Of a DNA stretch of 45,327 nt, positions 17,882-25,496 are shown one piece after another. The stretch covers positions 1-45,327 of the forward strand of contig DIHL01000065.1 in assembly GCA_002420145.1 (NCBI GenBank). The letters run 5' to 3'. The position numbers and the translations under genes are program-made. The notes beneath the pieces were generated by a model. The model saw nothing but the letters and a program-made list of their open reading frames with translations, was not told the DNA's origin and did no database searches. The stretch comes from Bacteroidetes bacterium UBA5697. GTDB taxonomy: Bacteria; Bacteroidota; Bacteroidia; B-17B0; Aurantibacillaceae. Position 1 is the first letter of the stretch, and the number at the start of each line of letters is the position of its first letter.

Positions 17882-18823
17882 ATGCAAGACATCATAGAAA
17901 AAATACCTCGCGAAGCTTTATTAAGCGAGTTAACTAAGGAGCGCTACATACGTAAAACCAATAATGGTGATAATGAAATTTACATCATTACTCACCATAA
18001 CTCACCAAATACCATGAAAGAAATTGGCCGTTTGCGTGAAGTAACTTTTAGACATGCTGGTGGTGGAACTGGCTTAGACTGCGATATTGACGAATTTGAC
18101 TTAGGAGAACACCCATATCAACAACTATTAGTTTGGGATCCTATTGAAAAAGAAATTGTTGGAGCTTACCGCTTTATTTTATGCAGAGATGCTGAATACA
18201 AAAATGGTAAAGTTTTACTAGCAACAACTGAACTATTTAATTTCTCTCCTGAATTTTACAAAGATTATTTACCATATACTATTGAATTAGGACGTTCATT
18301 TATTCAACCTCAATATCAACCATCAGAACAATTCAGAAAAGGATTATTTAGTTTAGATAATTTATGGGATGGTTTAGGTGCTATTGTAGTGGATAATCCT
18401 GATATGAAATATTACTACGGTAAAGTAACAATGTATACCGATTTTAATGTAGAAGCACGAGATTATATTTTATCTTTTTTAAAATACTATTTCCCCGATC
18501 CAAAAAAATTAGTAACTCCTATTCATGGTGTAGAGATTAAAACAGATGTTTCTGCTTTCTTAAAAGAAATTGAAGGAAAGGATTATAAAGCGGGGCATGC
18601 TATTTTAAATAAACATGTAAGAGCATTAGGAGAAAATATTCCGCCAATGGTGAATGCGTATAGCAATTTATCAAGCACGATGTTATCTTTTGGAACTGCC
18701 ATTAATCCTACATTTGGAGGAGTTGAAGAAACAGGTATTTTAGTGACTATTGCAGATATTTATAAAAGTAAATCTGATAGACATATTGAAACTTACAACA
18801 AAGAATTGAGAGAAAGAGTTTAA
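17882..18823 (+). CDS. GNAT/hemolysin-like N-acyltransferase
   Basis: 313 residues with the core of the hemolysin-like/OlsB-type GNAT group (Acetyltransf_5-like): L-R-E-V-T-F-R (about 56-62), D-x-D-E-F-D, I-V-G-A-Y-R-F-I-L (about 98-106) and Y-T-I-E-L-G-R-S-F-I (about 138-147). In Bacteroidota, relatives include GlsB, which N-acylates glycine with a 3-hydroxy fatty acid to start glycine-lipid synthesis, and OlsB for ornithine lipids. A role in amino-acid lipid synthesis is therefore plausible but not demonstrated; GlsA-type O-acyltransferase is not adjacent. The gene is preceded by a poor -7 match and followed by a repeat element before engB. Confidence 0.72.
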   Translation: MQDIIEKIPREALLSELTKERYIRKTNNGDNEIYIITHHNSPNTMKEIGRLREVTFRHAGGGTGLDCDIDEFDLGEHPYQQLLVWDPIEKEIVGAYRFILCRDAEYKNGKVLLATTELFNFSPEFYKDYLPYTIELGRSFIQPQYQPSEQFRKGLFSLDNLWDGLGAIVVDNPDMKYYYGKVTMYTDFNVEARDYILSFLKYYFPDPKKLVTPIHGVEIKTDVSAFLKEIEGKDYKAGHAILNKHVRALGENIPPMVNAYSNLSSTMLSFGTAINPTFGGVEETGILVTIADIYKSKSDRHIETYNKELRERV

Positions 18824-18826
18824 ACA

Positions 18827-18900
18827 TTGTCAGTTCGAGCGGAGTCGAGAACAATTTTCGAGTCTTCTTTTCTGCGGTGACTTAGAGAACCTCAGTCACC
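18827..18900. repeat. Intergenic REP-like element plus hairpin upstream of engB
   Basis: 18827-18852 contains the G-C richer motif CAGTTCGAGCGGAGTCGAGA, a type of dispersed intergenic repeat I recognise from Bacteroidota genomes. Next comes a perfect 7-bp hairpin, GGTGACT (18876-18882) with AGTCACC (18894-18900). The following A run rules out a plus-strand rho-independent terminator. Copy number cannot be tested within this window. Confidence 0.5.
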
Positions 18901-18914
18901 AAAAAAATAACAAA

Positions 18915-19583
18915 ATGGAAATTAAAAACGCAAGATTTTATAAAAGTAGTTCTGATAACAAAGGTTGTCCTACACCTGATAAGCCAGAGTTTGCTTTTAT
19001 TGGAAGAAGTAATGTTGGTAAATCTTCGTTGATAAACATGTTATGTAATCAAAAAGATTTAGCTAAAACATCCTCTAAGCCTGGTAAAACACAATTAATC
19101 AATCATTTTATTATTGATGATAAATGGTATTTAGTTGATTTACCTGGTTATGGTTATGCTAAAACTAGTAAAACTAATTTAGATAAGTTTGAAGCTTTAA
19201 TTAGTAACTACATTACAAAACGTAAAAATTTAATTTGTGTCATTATTTTAATTGATAGCCGATTAGAATTACAACCCATTGATGGTGAATTTATGGATTG
19301 GTGCACTCAACATGAAATTCCATTTTGTTTGGCGTTTACCAAAATTGATAAATTAGGTAAAAACCAATGGGCTAGTAATTTTGCTAAATATAAAAAGCGC
19401 TTAATGGATTATTGGGGCGAATTACCACAACTATTTGAAACAAGTGCTGAAAAAAGACAAGGCAAAGAAGCTATCTTAAATTATATTGGAGAAAATATGC
19501 AATATTTTATTCCGCCACCAAAAGGAGTAAAACCAACTAACGACGAAGACGAAGAAGATGAATATGACAACGACACTATCTGA
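18915..19583 (+). CDS. engB: Ribosome-biogenesis GTP-binding protein EngB/YsxC
   Basis: 222 residues with the ordered GTPase motifs of the YihA/YsxC family: G1 G-R-S-N-V-G-K-S-S (30-38), G2-region S-K-P-G-K-T-Q, G3 D-L-P-G-Y-G-Y-A, G4 T-K-I-D-K and the G5-like S-A-E. This essential GTPase assists late assembly of the large ribosomal subunit. Length is near the family norm plus an acidic tail (D-E-D-E-E-D-E-Y-D) whose coding region overlaps the start of the next gene by 26 bases. Confidence 0.95.
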   Translation: MEIKNARFYKSSSDNKGCPTPDKPEFAFIGRSNVGKSSLINMLCNQKDLAKTSSKPGKTQLINHFIIDDKWYLVDLPGYGYAKTSKTNLDKFEALISNYITKRKNLICVIILIDSRLELQPIDGEFMDWCTQHEIPFCLAFTKIDKLGKNQWASNFAKYKKRLMDYWGELPQLFETSAEKRQGKEAILNYIGENMQYFIPPPKGVKPTNDEDEEDEYDNDTI

Positions 19584-19917
19584 TTGGCAAATCCTTCAAA
19601 ATAAATTAAAAGAACGTTTTGGTTCAGAGATGGATCATGACGCTATTTTATTTATGATTGGTTTACAAGAACTTGATAAGCCATATAAGAATTACAAAAA
19701 AGATGAAAAACTAGAAGTAATGCATATTGGAGTATGTACAGTATTAACTCCTTATGGCTTTTACGAATATAAAGGAAGAGACGATGATGATTGGCCTCAT
19801 TGGGAACTAAAAGAAAATCTGCCGTATTTGGATGCTAAACAGCAAAATCGATTAATGAACGATGCTTTAATTGATTACTTTAAAAAAGCTGGTTTTTTAG
19901 ATGATCAATCTATATAA
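19558..19917 (+). CDS. Small conserved-looking protein downstream of engB, unknown
   Basis: 119 residues, soluble and mixed alpha/beta in appearance. It has the run W-Q-I-L-Q-N-K-L-K-E-R-F, a central Y-K-K-D-E-K-L-E-V-M-H-I-G segment and W-P-H-W-E-L. Two in-frame ATGs (19558 and 19564) are possible; both lie within the end of engB, so translation is coupled to it. The overlap with an essential gene suggests co-expression. No family or catalytic motif is recognised. Confidence 0.65.
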   Translation: MNMTTTLSDWQILQNKLKERFGSEMDHDAILFMIGLQELDKPYKNYKKDEKLEVMHIGVCTVLTPYGFYEYKGRDDDDWPHWELKENLPYLDAKQQNRLMNDALIDYFKKAGFLDDQSI

Positions 19918-19994
19918 AGTTATATGACCATTTATCCTTTTATAAAAAAATTAAGCCCCTACTTTACTATATTTATAAGACTAAATACTATCAA

Positions 19995-22874
19995 ATGAAA
20001 AACAAATCACTTTTATCAATTCTTGCTTTAGCATCGTTAACACTAACTGCTCAAGTAAGTACAAAAACAGCTACGCCAACAAACAAAACAGCAACTAAAC
20101 CAGTTAGTAATGCTCCTAAATTATTACAAACTGTAGCTAAAGTTGGGAAAGAAATTGTTATACCATATAAAAAATATGTTTTACCAAATGGATTAACTAT
20201 TGTTGTTCACGAAGATCACTCTGATCCAATAGCTTACGTAGATGTAACGTATCATGTTGGCTCTAACAGAGAACAGCAAGGTCGTTCGGGCTTTGCCCAT
20301 TTTTTTGAACACATGATGTTTCAAGGTTCAAAGAATGTAGCAGATGAGCAGCATTTTAAAATTATTACGGAAGCTGGTGGAACTTTAAATGGTTCAACAA
20401 ATTCTGATAGAACCAATTATTTTGAAACAGTACCTTCTAATCAGTTAGAGAAAATGCTTTGGTTAGAAGCAGATAGAATGGGATTTTTATTAGACTCAGT
20501 CACTCAGCAAAAATTTGAAGTACAAAGAGCGACTGTGAAAAATGAGCGCGGACAAAATTACGATAACCGTCCTTATGGTTTAGTTGGCGAAAAAACTGGC
20601 GAAGCATTATTTCCAAAAGGTCACCCCTACTCTTGGACAACCATTGGTTATATCGAAGATTTAAATCGTGTTGATGTAAATGATTTGAAACGTTTTTATA
20701 TGCGCTGGTATGGACCAAACAATGCCGTTTTAACTGTATCTGGAGATGTGAATACTGCTGAAGTAGTAAAGCTTGCCGATAAATATTTTGGTTCAATTCC
20801 TCGCGGACCAGAAGTAAAGAACATGGCTAAACAAGCGGCTGCTTTAACAGAAAATAGATATGTCTCATACGAAGATAATGTGAAATTCCCAATGTTTAAA
20901 GTCACTTATCCTACAGTTCCTTCAATGGATAAGGATGAAGTGGCATTAGACGTATTAGGCGAAATATTATCCTCTTCAAAAAGCTCTCCACTATATAACA
21001 CTTTTGTAAAATCTCAAAAAGCAGTTTCTGCAAATGCATATAACTACAGCAGAGAATTAGCTGGTCAGTTTGAGATTATGATTAGAGCTAATGCAGGAAC
21101 AAAGTTATCTGATATTGAAACGATGTTAAACCAATCATTAGCTGAATGGGAAAAAACTGGTGCTACGGATGATGATATCAAAAAATACAAAGCAGCTTTC
21201 CAAAGTGATTTATATAACAGATTAGCGACCGTTCAAGGAAAAGGAGCTCAATTAGCGGCTTATCAAACTTATGCCAACAATCCAAATTATTTAAAAACAG
21301 AAATAGCAAATAATTTAAAAGTTACCAAAGCTGATGTGATGCGAGTGTATAACACCTACATTAAAGGAAAATTTGGTGTGATTTTAAGTTGTGTTCCAAA
21401 AGGTAAATCTGATTTAATAGCGCAACCTGATAATTGGAAAATGTATGAAAGAACAATTGAACAAGAAAGTGCTGAATACAAAAACTTATCTTATAAAGAA
21501 CCTAAAGATAATTTTAACCGAAGCAAAATGCCTGTGGCTAAAGCTTCAAAATTAGTTCCATTACCAAATTACTGGACTTCTAATTTAACCAACGGAGTAA
21601 AAGCTATTGGAATAAACAGTAACGACATACCTAAAGTTAATATTCAATTTAGTATGCCAATTGGCCATCGTTATGAACCTGCTGACAAATCTGGTTTAGC
21701 TATTTTATTAACGTCGTTAATGGAAGAATCTACACAAAAACATAGCTCTGAAGAAATTGGAAATATGCTTGAGCGTTTAGGAAGTGATGTTTCTTTTTCG
21801 GCAGGAGATAATGAAATTACAATGAGTATTTCTTCATTAAAACAAAATTTAGATTCTACATTAAAAATTGCTGAAGAGATGTTGTTTATGCCAAAATTTG
21901 ATCAAGCAGATTTTGATTTAGTAAAAAAAGAACAATTAGATGGTATTACAAATCAACAAACACAAGCTACATCTATTGCTAATACTGTTTATGCAAAATT
22001 ATTATACGGAACAGGTTCTAACCTTTCAATTCCTGCAAATGGAACAACTGAAACAGTTAGCTCTATCACATTAGACGACGTGAAAAATTATTATAAGAAC
22101 TTTTCTGGATTCAATTCAATTTTAGCTGTTAGTGGTGATATTGATCAAGCATCTGCATTAAAAAAATTAAGTTTTTTAAATAAGCTACAGTCAGCTGGAA
22201 CAATGCCTTTGGCTAAATACAAATTGCCAGAAATTGATAAAACACGTTTGTATTTTGTAGACAAAAAAGGGGCTCCTCAATCAGAAATCAGAGTTGGTAA
22301 TTTATCATTAGCTTACGATGCAACTGATGAGTTTTTTAAATCAACTATCATGAATTATTCTTTTGCTGGTGCATTTAATAGTCGTATCAACTTTATTCTT
22401 CGTGAGGTAAAAGGATTTACTTATGGCGCACGTGGTGCTTTTTACGGAAACAAATTTGCAGCACCGTATACAATTAATGCAGGTGTGAGAGCCAATGCAA
22501 CCGACAGCTCTGTAACTATCATTATGAGCGAACTTAAAAAATATAATGAAGGTGGTATTACTGCTGAGGAATTAGAATTTACAAAAAACGCTATGGCTCA
22601 AGCTGATGCTTTAAAATATGAATCACCAATGCAAAAATTAGGATTTGTAAAACGTATTTTAGATTTTAACTTAGATAAAACGTATGTCGCTACACAAGGC
22701 GAAATTATTAAAACCATTACCAAAGCCGAAATTGATGCCTTAGCTAAAAAGAATTTACCATACAACAATATGGTAATACTAGTTGTTGGTGATAAAGCAT
22801 CTAATTTTGAAAAACTATCTAAACTTGGTTATGAAATTATTGAGTTAGATATGAATGGAAACAAGGTTAATTAA
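19995..22874 (+). CDS. Exported M16-family (pitrilysin-like) zinc peptidase, two-domain
   Basis: 959 residues with a signal peptide (cleavage near L-T-A-Q). The first half carries the inverted zinc motif H-F-F-E-H (102-106) and the distal Glu ligand in K-N-E-R-G-Q-N-Y (Glu184), with R-P-Y-G next to it, as in M16 peptidases. The second half (from about 530) repeats the fold but lacks HxxEH, as is usual when M16 halves pair as active and inactive chambers. The later R/Y substrate-binding region is visible as T-Y-G-A-R-G. It probably degrades peptides in the periplasm. The spacing from the upstream gene is 77 bases with a near-match -7 box (TATATTTA, 19968-19975). Confidence 0.92.
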   Translation: MKNKSLLSILALASLTLTAQVSTKTATPTNKTATKPVSNAPKLLQTVAKVGKEIVIPYKKYVLPNGLTIVVHEDHSDPIAYVDVTYHVGSNREQQGRSGFAHFFEHMMFQGSKNVADEQHFKIITEAGGTLNGSTNSDRTNYFETVPSNQLEKMLWLEADRMGFLLDSVTQQKFEVQRATVKNERGQNYDNRPYGLVGEKTGEALFPKGHPYSWTTIGYIEDLNRVDVNDLKRFYMRWYGPNNAVLTVSGDVNTAEVVKLADKYFGSIPRGPEVKNMAKQAAALTENRYVSYEDNVKFPMFKVTYPTVPSMDKDEVALDVLGEILSSSKSSPLYNTFVKSQKAVSANAYNYSRELAGQFEIMIRANAGTKLSDIETMLNQSLAEWEKTGATDDDIKKYKAAFQSDLYNRLATVQGKGAQLAAYQTYANNPNYLKTEIANNLKVTKADVMRVYNTYIKGKFGVILSCVPKGKSDLIAQPDNWKMYERTIEQESAEYKNLSYKEPKDNFNRSKMPVAKASKLVPLPNYWTSNLTNGVKAIGINSNDIPKVNIQFSMPIGHRYEPADKSGLAILLTSLMEESTQKHSSEEIGNMLERLGSDVSFSAGDNEITMSISSLKQNLDSTLKIAEEMLFMPKFDQADFDLVKKEQLDGITNQQTQATSIANTVYAKLLYGTGSNLSIPANGTTETVSSITLDDVKNYYKNFSGFNSILAVSGDIDQASALKKLSFLNKLQSAGTMPLAKYKLPEIDKTRLYFVDKKGAPQSEIRVGNLSLAYDATDEFFKSTIMNYSFAGAFNSRINFILREVKGFTYGARGAFYGNKFAAPYTINAGVRANATDSSVTIIMSELKKYNEGGITAEELEFTKNAMAQADALKYESPMQKLGFVKRILDFNLDKTYVATQGEIIKTITKAEIDALAKKNLPYNNMVILVVGDKASNFEKLSKLGYEIIELDMNGNKVN

Positions 22875-22888
22875 AATTAGTTTTGAAA

Positions 22889-22940
22889 GTTGGAAAGTTT
22901 AGAAAGTTGAAATATTAAATAACTTTCTAAACCTTTTAAC
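22889..22940. repeat. Long imperfect hairpin between the M16 gene and bshA
   Basis: A 20-bp arm (22889-22908) pairs with 22921-22940, with one A-C mismatch and two G-T wobbles, around a 12-base AT loop. It is built of AAAGTT-type units. No T run follows, so it is not a standard terminator; it resembles dispersed intergenic repeats. Confidence 0.6.
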
Positions 22941-22944
22941 TTTG
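22937..22944 (+). promoter_or_regulatory. -7 element TAACTTTG of bshA
   Basis: A perfect TAnnTTTG ending 20 bases before the bshA ATG. It overlaps the right arm of the hairpin, so hairpin or promoter use may interact. No TTG is present at the right -33 distance. Confidence 0.5.
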
Positions 22945-22964
22945 TAACTTTTAAACTAAAGTAA

Positions 22965-24095
22965 ATGAATATAGGAATTGTATGTTATCCAACATTTGGA
23001 GGTAGTGGTGTTGTAGCAACAGAGTTAGGAATTGCTTTAGCTCATAAAGGACATAAAGTACATTTTATTACCTACTCTCAACCTTTTAGATTAAATCAGT
23101 TTAATGAGAACTTATTTTATCATGAGGTAAATGTAAACGATTATCCTTTATTTGATTATCAACCATACGAAAGCGTATTGGCTAGTAAAATTGTAGATGT
23201 GGCTATCTACGAACGTTTAGATATTTTACATGTGCATTATGCCATCCCCCATGCGTCTGTGGCATACTTGGCGCAGCAAATTTTAAAGTCTCGTAAAATA
23301 AAATTACCATACATTACAACATTACATGGTACAGATATTACATTAGTTGGTCAAGATCCTTCTTTTGAACCAGTGATTTTCTTTTCATTAAATAACAGTA
23401 ATGCGATTACATCTGTATCTGAAAGCTTAAGAAAAGACACTTTAAAAACGTTTAAAATAGCCAATGATGTGAAGGTAATTCCCAATTTTATAAAAATTGA
23501 AGATTACCAGCACCCAACCGAAACCTGTCATAGAAAAAATTTTGCAGCACCTCACGAACGTATTTTAATTCACATTTCTAACTTCCGAAAAGTGAAGCGT
23601 GTGGAAGATGTTTTAAGAGTGTTTGATATTGTAAGAAAAGAAATTCCCTGTAAATTAATACTAGTTGGTGATGGTCCAGAAAGACCTGCGATAGACAAAT
23701 TATGCAGAGAATTAAATACCTGTAGCGATATTATTTCTGTTGGAAAAATTGCTAATCCTAAAGAAGTATTATCCATTGCTGATGTGTTTATTTTACCATC
23801 AGAAACAGAAAGTTTTGGTTTATCGGCTTTGGAAGCTATGGCTGTTAAAATCCCTGTTATCTCATCAAATACGGGTGGTATCCCCGAATTAAACATTCAT
23901 GGCAAAACAGGATACATGAGTAAAGTTGGTGATTATAAAGACATGGCAAAAAACACCATTGCATTATTATCCGACGAAAAGAAATTCCAACAGTTTAGAG
24001 AAAATGCTTTTGAACAAGCAAAGAAATTTGATATTGAAGTGATACTTCCTATGTATGAAAAATTGTATGAAGAAGTTATAAAAGCAGGAATTTAA
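22965..24095 (+). CDS. bshA: N-acetyl-alpha-D-glucosaminyl L-malate synthase (bacillithiol biosynthesis)
   Basis: 376 residues, a GT4-family (GT-B fold) glycosyltransferase closely matching BshA: N-terminal I-G-I-V-C-Y-P-T-F-G-G-S-G-V-V-A-T-E-L-G, then H-V-H-Y-A-I-P-H-A, T-L-H-G-T-D-I-T, P-N-F-I and the C-terminal nucleotide-binding E-x7-E region P-S-E-T-E-S-F-G-L-S-A-L-E-A-M-A. BshA joins UDP-GlcNAc and L-malate in the first step of bacillithiol synthesis, the low-molecular-weight thiol of Bacillota and Bacteroidota. bshB and bshC are not in the window. Confidence 0.94.
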   Translation: MNIGIVCYPTFGGSGVVATELGIALAHKGHKVHFITYSQPFRLNQFNENLFYHEVNVNDYPLFDYQPYESVLASKIVDVAIYERLDILHVHYAIPHASVAYLAQQILKSRKIKLPYITTLHGTDITLVGQDPSFEPVIFFSLNNSNAITSVSESLRKDTLKTFKIANDVKVIPNFIKIEDYQHPTETCHRKNFAAPHERILIHISNFRKVKRVEDVLRVFDIVRKEIPCKLILVGDGPERPAIDKLCRELNTCSDIISVGKIANPKEVLSIADVFILPSETESFGLSALEAMAVKIPVISSNTGGIPELNIHGKTGYMSKVGDYKDMAKNTIALLSDEKKFQQFRENAFEQAKKFDIEVILPMYEKLYEEVIKAGI

Positions 24096-24096
24096 A

Positions 24097-24129
24097 AGAC
24101 CTGAAAGGTTTTTGAAACACTTCAGGTCT
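24097..24129. repeat. Short inverted repeat after bshA
   Basis: AGACCTGAA (24097-24105) and TTCAGGTCT (24121-24129) form a 9-bp perfect stem with a 15-base loop. It has no T tail and is followed by the real terminator. Confidence 0.55.
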
Positions 24130-24144
24130 AAAATAACATGCAAC

Positions 24145-24179
24145 AAAAAAACCGTTAAGCAATACTTAACGGTTTTTTT
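24145..24179. terminator. Strong bidirectional terminator
   Basis: A perfect 15-bp stem (24145-24159 with 24165-24179) with core CCGTTAAG/CTTAACGG and loop CAATA, flanked by A and T runs of seven. It serves both bshA and the minus-strand gene ending at 24199. Confidence 0.95.
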
Positions 24180-24198
24180 AATTAAAATTTTATAGTTC

Positions 24199-25170
24199 TT
24201 ACTGTACAATTATTTTTCGAGTCATACACTTCTCTCCTCTGTAAACTTTTACAAAATAAATACCTTTGGGTTGTCGTGAAAGATCAACCGTATAAGCAGA
24301 CAATTTACTTTTATCTGATGAATGAATTTTTGCACCAAGCATATTATACACTTCAATGTATTGTTCTTCGTTATTTACTGTTTGTGAATGAATAGAGAAA
24401 ATACCATTTGATGGATTTGGAAATATCTCAATATCATTTTCAGTACCCATTAATTCATTAACTCCTGTAGGAAGCGTTACACTTACATCATCTACCCAAA
24501 GTATACTTCCTGCTTTTGGATTTTTATCTAAAGATGAAGAACTCATTAATACCCAAATGGTATCAGGTGTTGCAGTACTCACATACGTTAAATTAATGGT
24601 AGCTTGTTGCCATCCTGATGCTCCAGTTGCCACATTTGTTTTAAACACTCCACCTGCAATTGGGCTTCTTTGCTTAACTAATAACACACGACACTCTGCG
24701 GTATCATTTCCTGTAGGTTTGTATTGATAATAAAATTTAAATTGAGTTATTTTTTGAGTAAAGGGAATACCTGGATAATATGTTTGATTATTTACATTAA
24801 CATGACCATTAAATAAAATACCCAAAGTATCATTATAAGGATGTCCAATAAATGGAGTTCCCCATGCATTATAAGTATTCCAAGAAGTAGGTGTATAAAC
24901 TCTAGTTTGCACACGAGCCGAATAAGACCCTGAATGAACGGTATCCGTACATCTTGTAACTGAAATTGGACTACTCCCTAAAAATGAACTATTGAAATAA
25001 TTAAAATCCCACCAACCACTGGTATTATTACCACTGTTAGGATTCATGGCTGTTGGAACGATGGCATCATTTGTCCATGTTTCAAAACCTGGGTTAATGA
25101 TTTGTGCATTGATAGTTTGAGAAGCTGATAAAATTAGGCAGGCGGAAAATAGTTGTAGAATTTTTTTCAT
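24199..25170 (-). CDS. Secreted protein with T9SS type A sorting domain
   Basis: 323 residues: signal peptide (cleavage near I-N-A-Q), an N-terminal beta-sandwich-like domain (N-P-G-F-E-T-W to V-D-D-V-S-V, about 25-232) resembling the PCMD/carbohydrate-binding type jelly rolls, then the T9SS type A C-terminal domain (about 250-323) with I-E-I-F-P-N-P-S-N-G, V-Y-N-M-L-G and L-S-R-Q-P-K-G-I-Y-F-V-K-V. The C-terminal domain directs export by the type IX system and is cleaved off or attached at the surface. No catalytic motif is visible; a binding role is likely. Confidence 0.85.
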   Translation of the reverse strand: MKKILQLFSACLILSASQTINAQIINPGFETWTNDAIVPTAMNPNSGNNTSGWWDFNYFNSSFLGSSPISVTRCTDTVHSGSYSARVQTRVYTPTSWNTYNAWGTPFIGHPYNDTLGILFNGHVNVNNQTYYPGIPFTQKITQFKFYYQYKPTGNDTAECRVLLVKQRSPIAGGVFKTNVATGASGWQQATINLTYVSTATPDTIWVLMSSSSLDKNPKAGSILWVDDVSVTLPTGVNELMGTENDIEIFPNPSNGIFSIHSQTVNNEEQYIEVYNMLGAKIHSSDKSKLSAYTVDLSRQPKGIYFVKVYRGEKCMTRKIIVQ

Positions 25171-25192
25171 ATGATTTTTTGGATATGTTAAT

Positions 25193-25200
25193 CAAAGATA
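25193..25200 (-). promoter_or_regulatory. -7 element TATCTTTG of the T9SS cargo gene
   Basis: A perfect TAnnTTTG on the minus strand, ending 22 bases before the ATG at 25170. No TTG at the -33 distance. Confidence 0.5.
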
Positions 25201-25250
25201 AAATAATTCCTGACAGTAAAAAATGATATAAATCTTCTAATAAACAGAAT

Positions 25251-25496
25251 TTAAAGCGGTGATAAATGCTTTCTTGATGGCTTTTCACATTCCTCAAAAA
25301 CAGTACCTCCAAGGTATGGCATCAACCTATTAAAATCTGTTGTTTTAATGTAATAGTGTCCCAAAGCTTCATATAACTTAGTTTGATCGGTTACCGTTTC
25401 TTTAGCGTAATACGTCTTAATATCATCAACCAATGCAATAGTCAAAAATTCGTCTAGTTTTCTTTTGCTTTTATACCATTTTAAAGTTTCCATCAT
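25251..25496 (-). CDS. Small protein coupled to the C45 hydrolase, unknown
   Basis: 81 residues, mostly charged and helical (W-Y-K-S-K-R-K-L-D-E-F at the start), without a signal peptide. Its ATG overlaps the stop of the C45 gene as ATGA (25493-25496), so it is translated by coupling; a second ATG follows directly at 25493. One Cys near the C-terminus (E-E-C-E-K-P) is the only reactive residue of note. No family is recognised. The tight coupling suggests a partner role for the hydrolase. Confidence 0.55.
   Translation of the reverse strand: MMETLKWYKSKRKLDEFLTIALVDDIKTYYAKETVTDQTKLYEALGHYYIKTTDFNRLMPYLGGTVFEECEKPSRKHLSPL

Noticed and set aside
18876..18900. Hairpin before engB as a terminator
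   Set aside because: It is followed by an A run, not a T run, on the plus strand, and no gene ends there on the minus strand.
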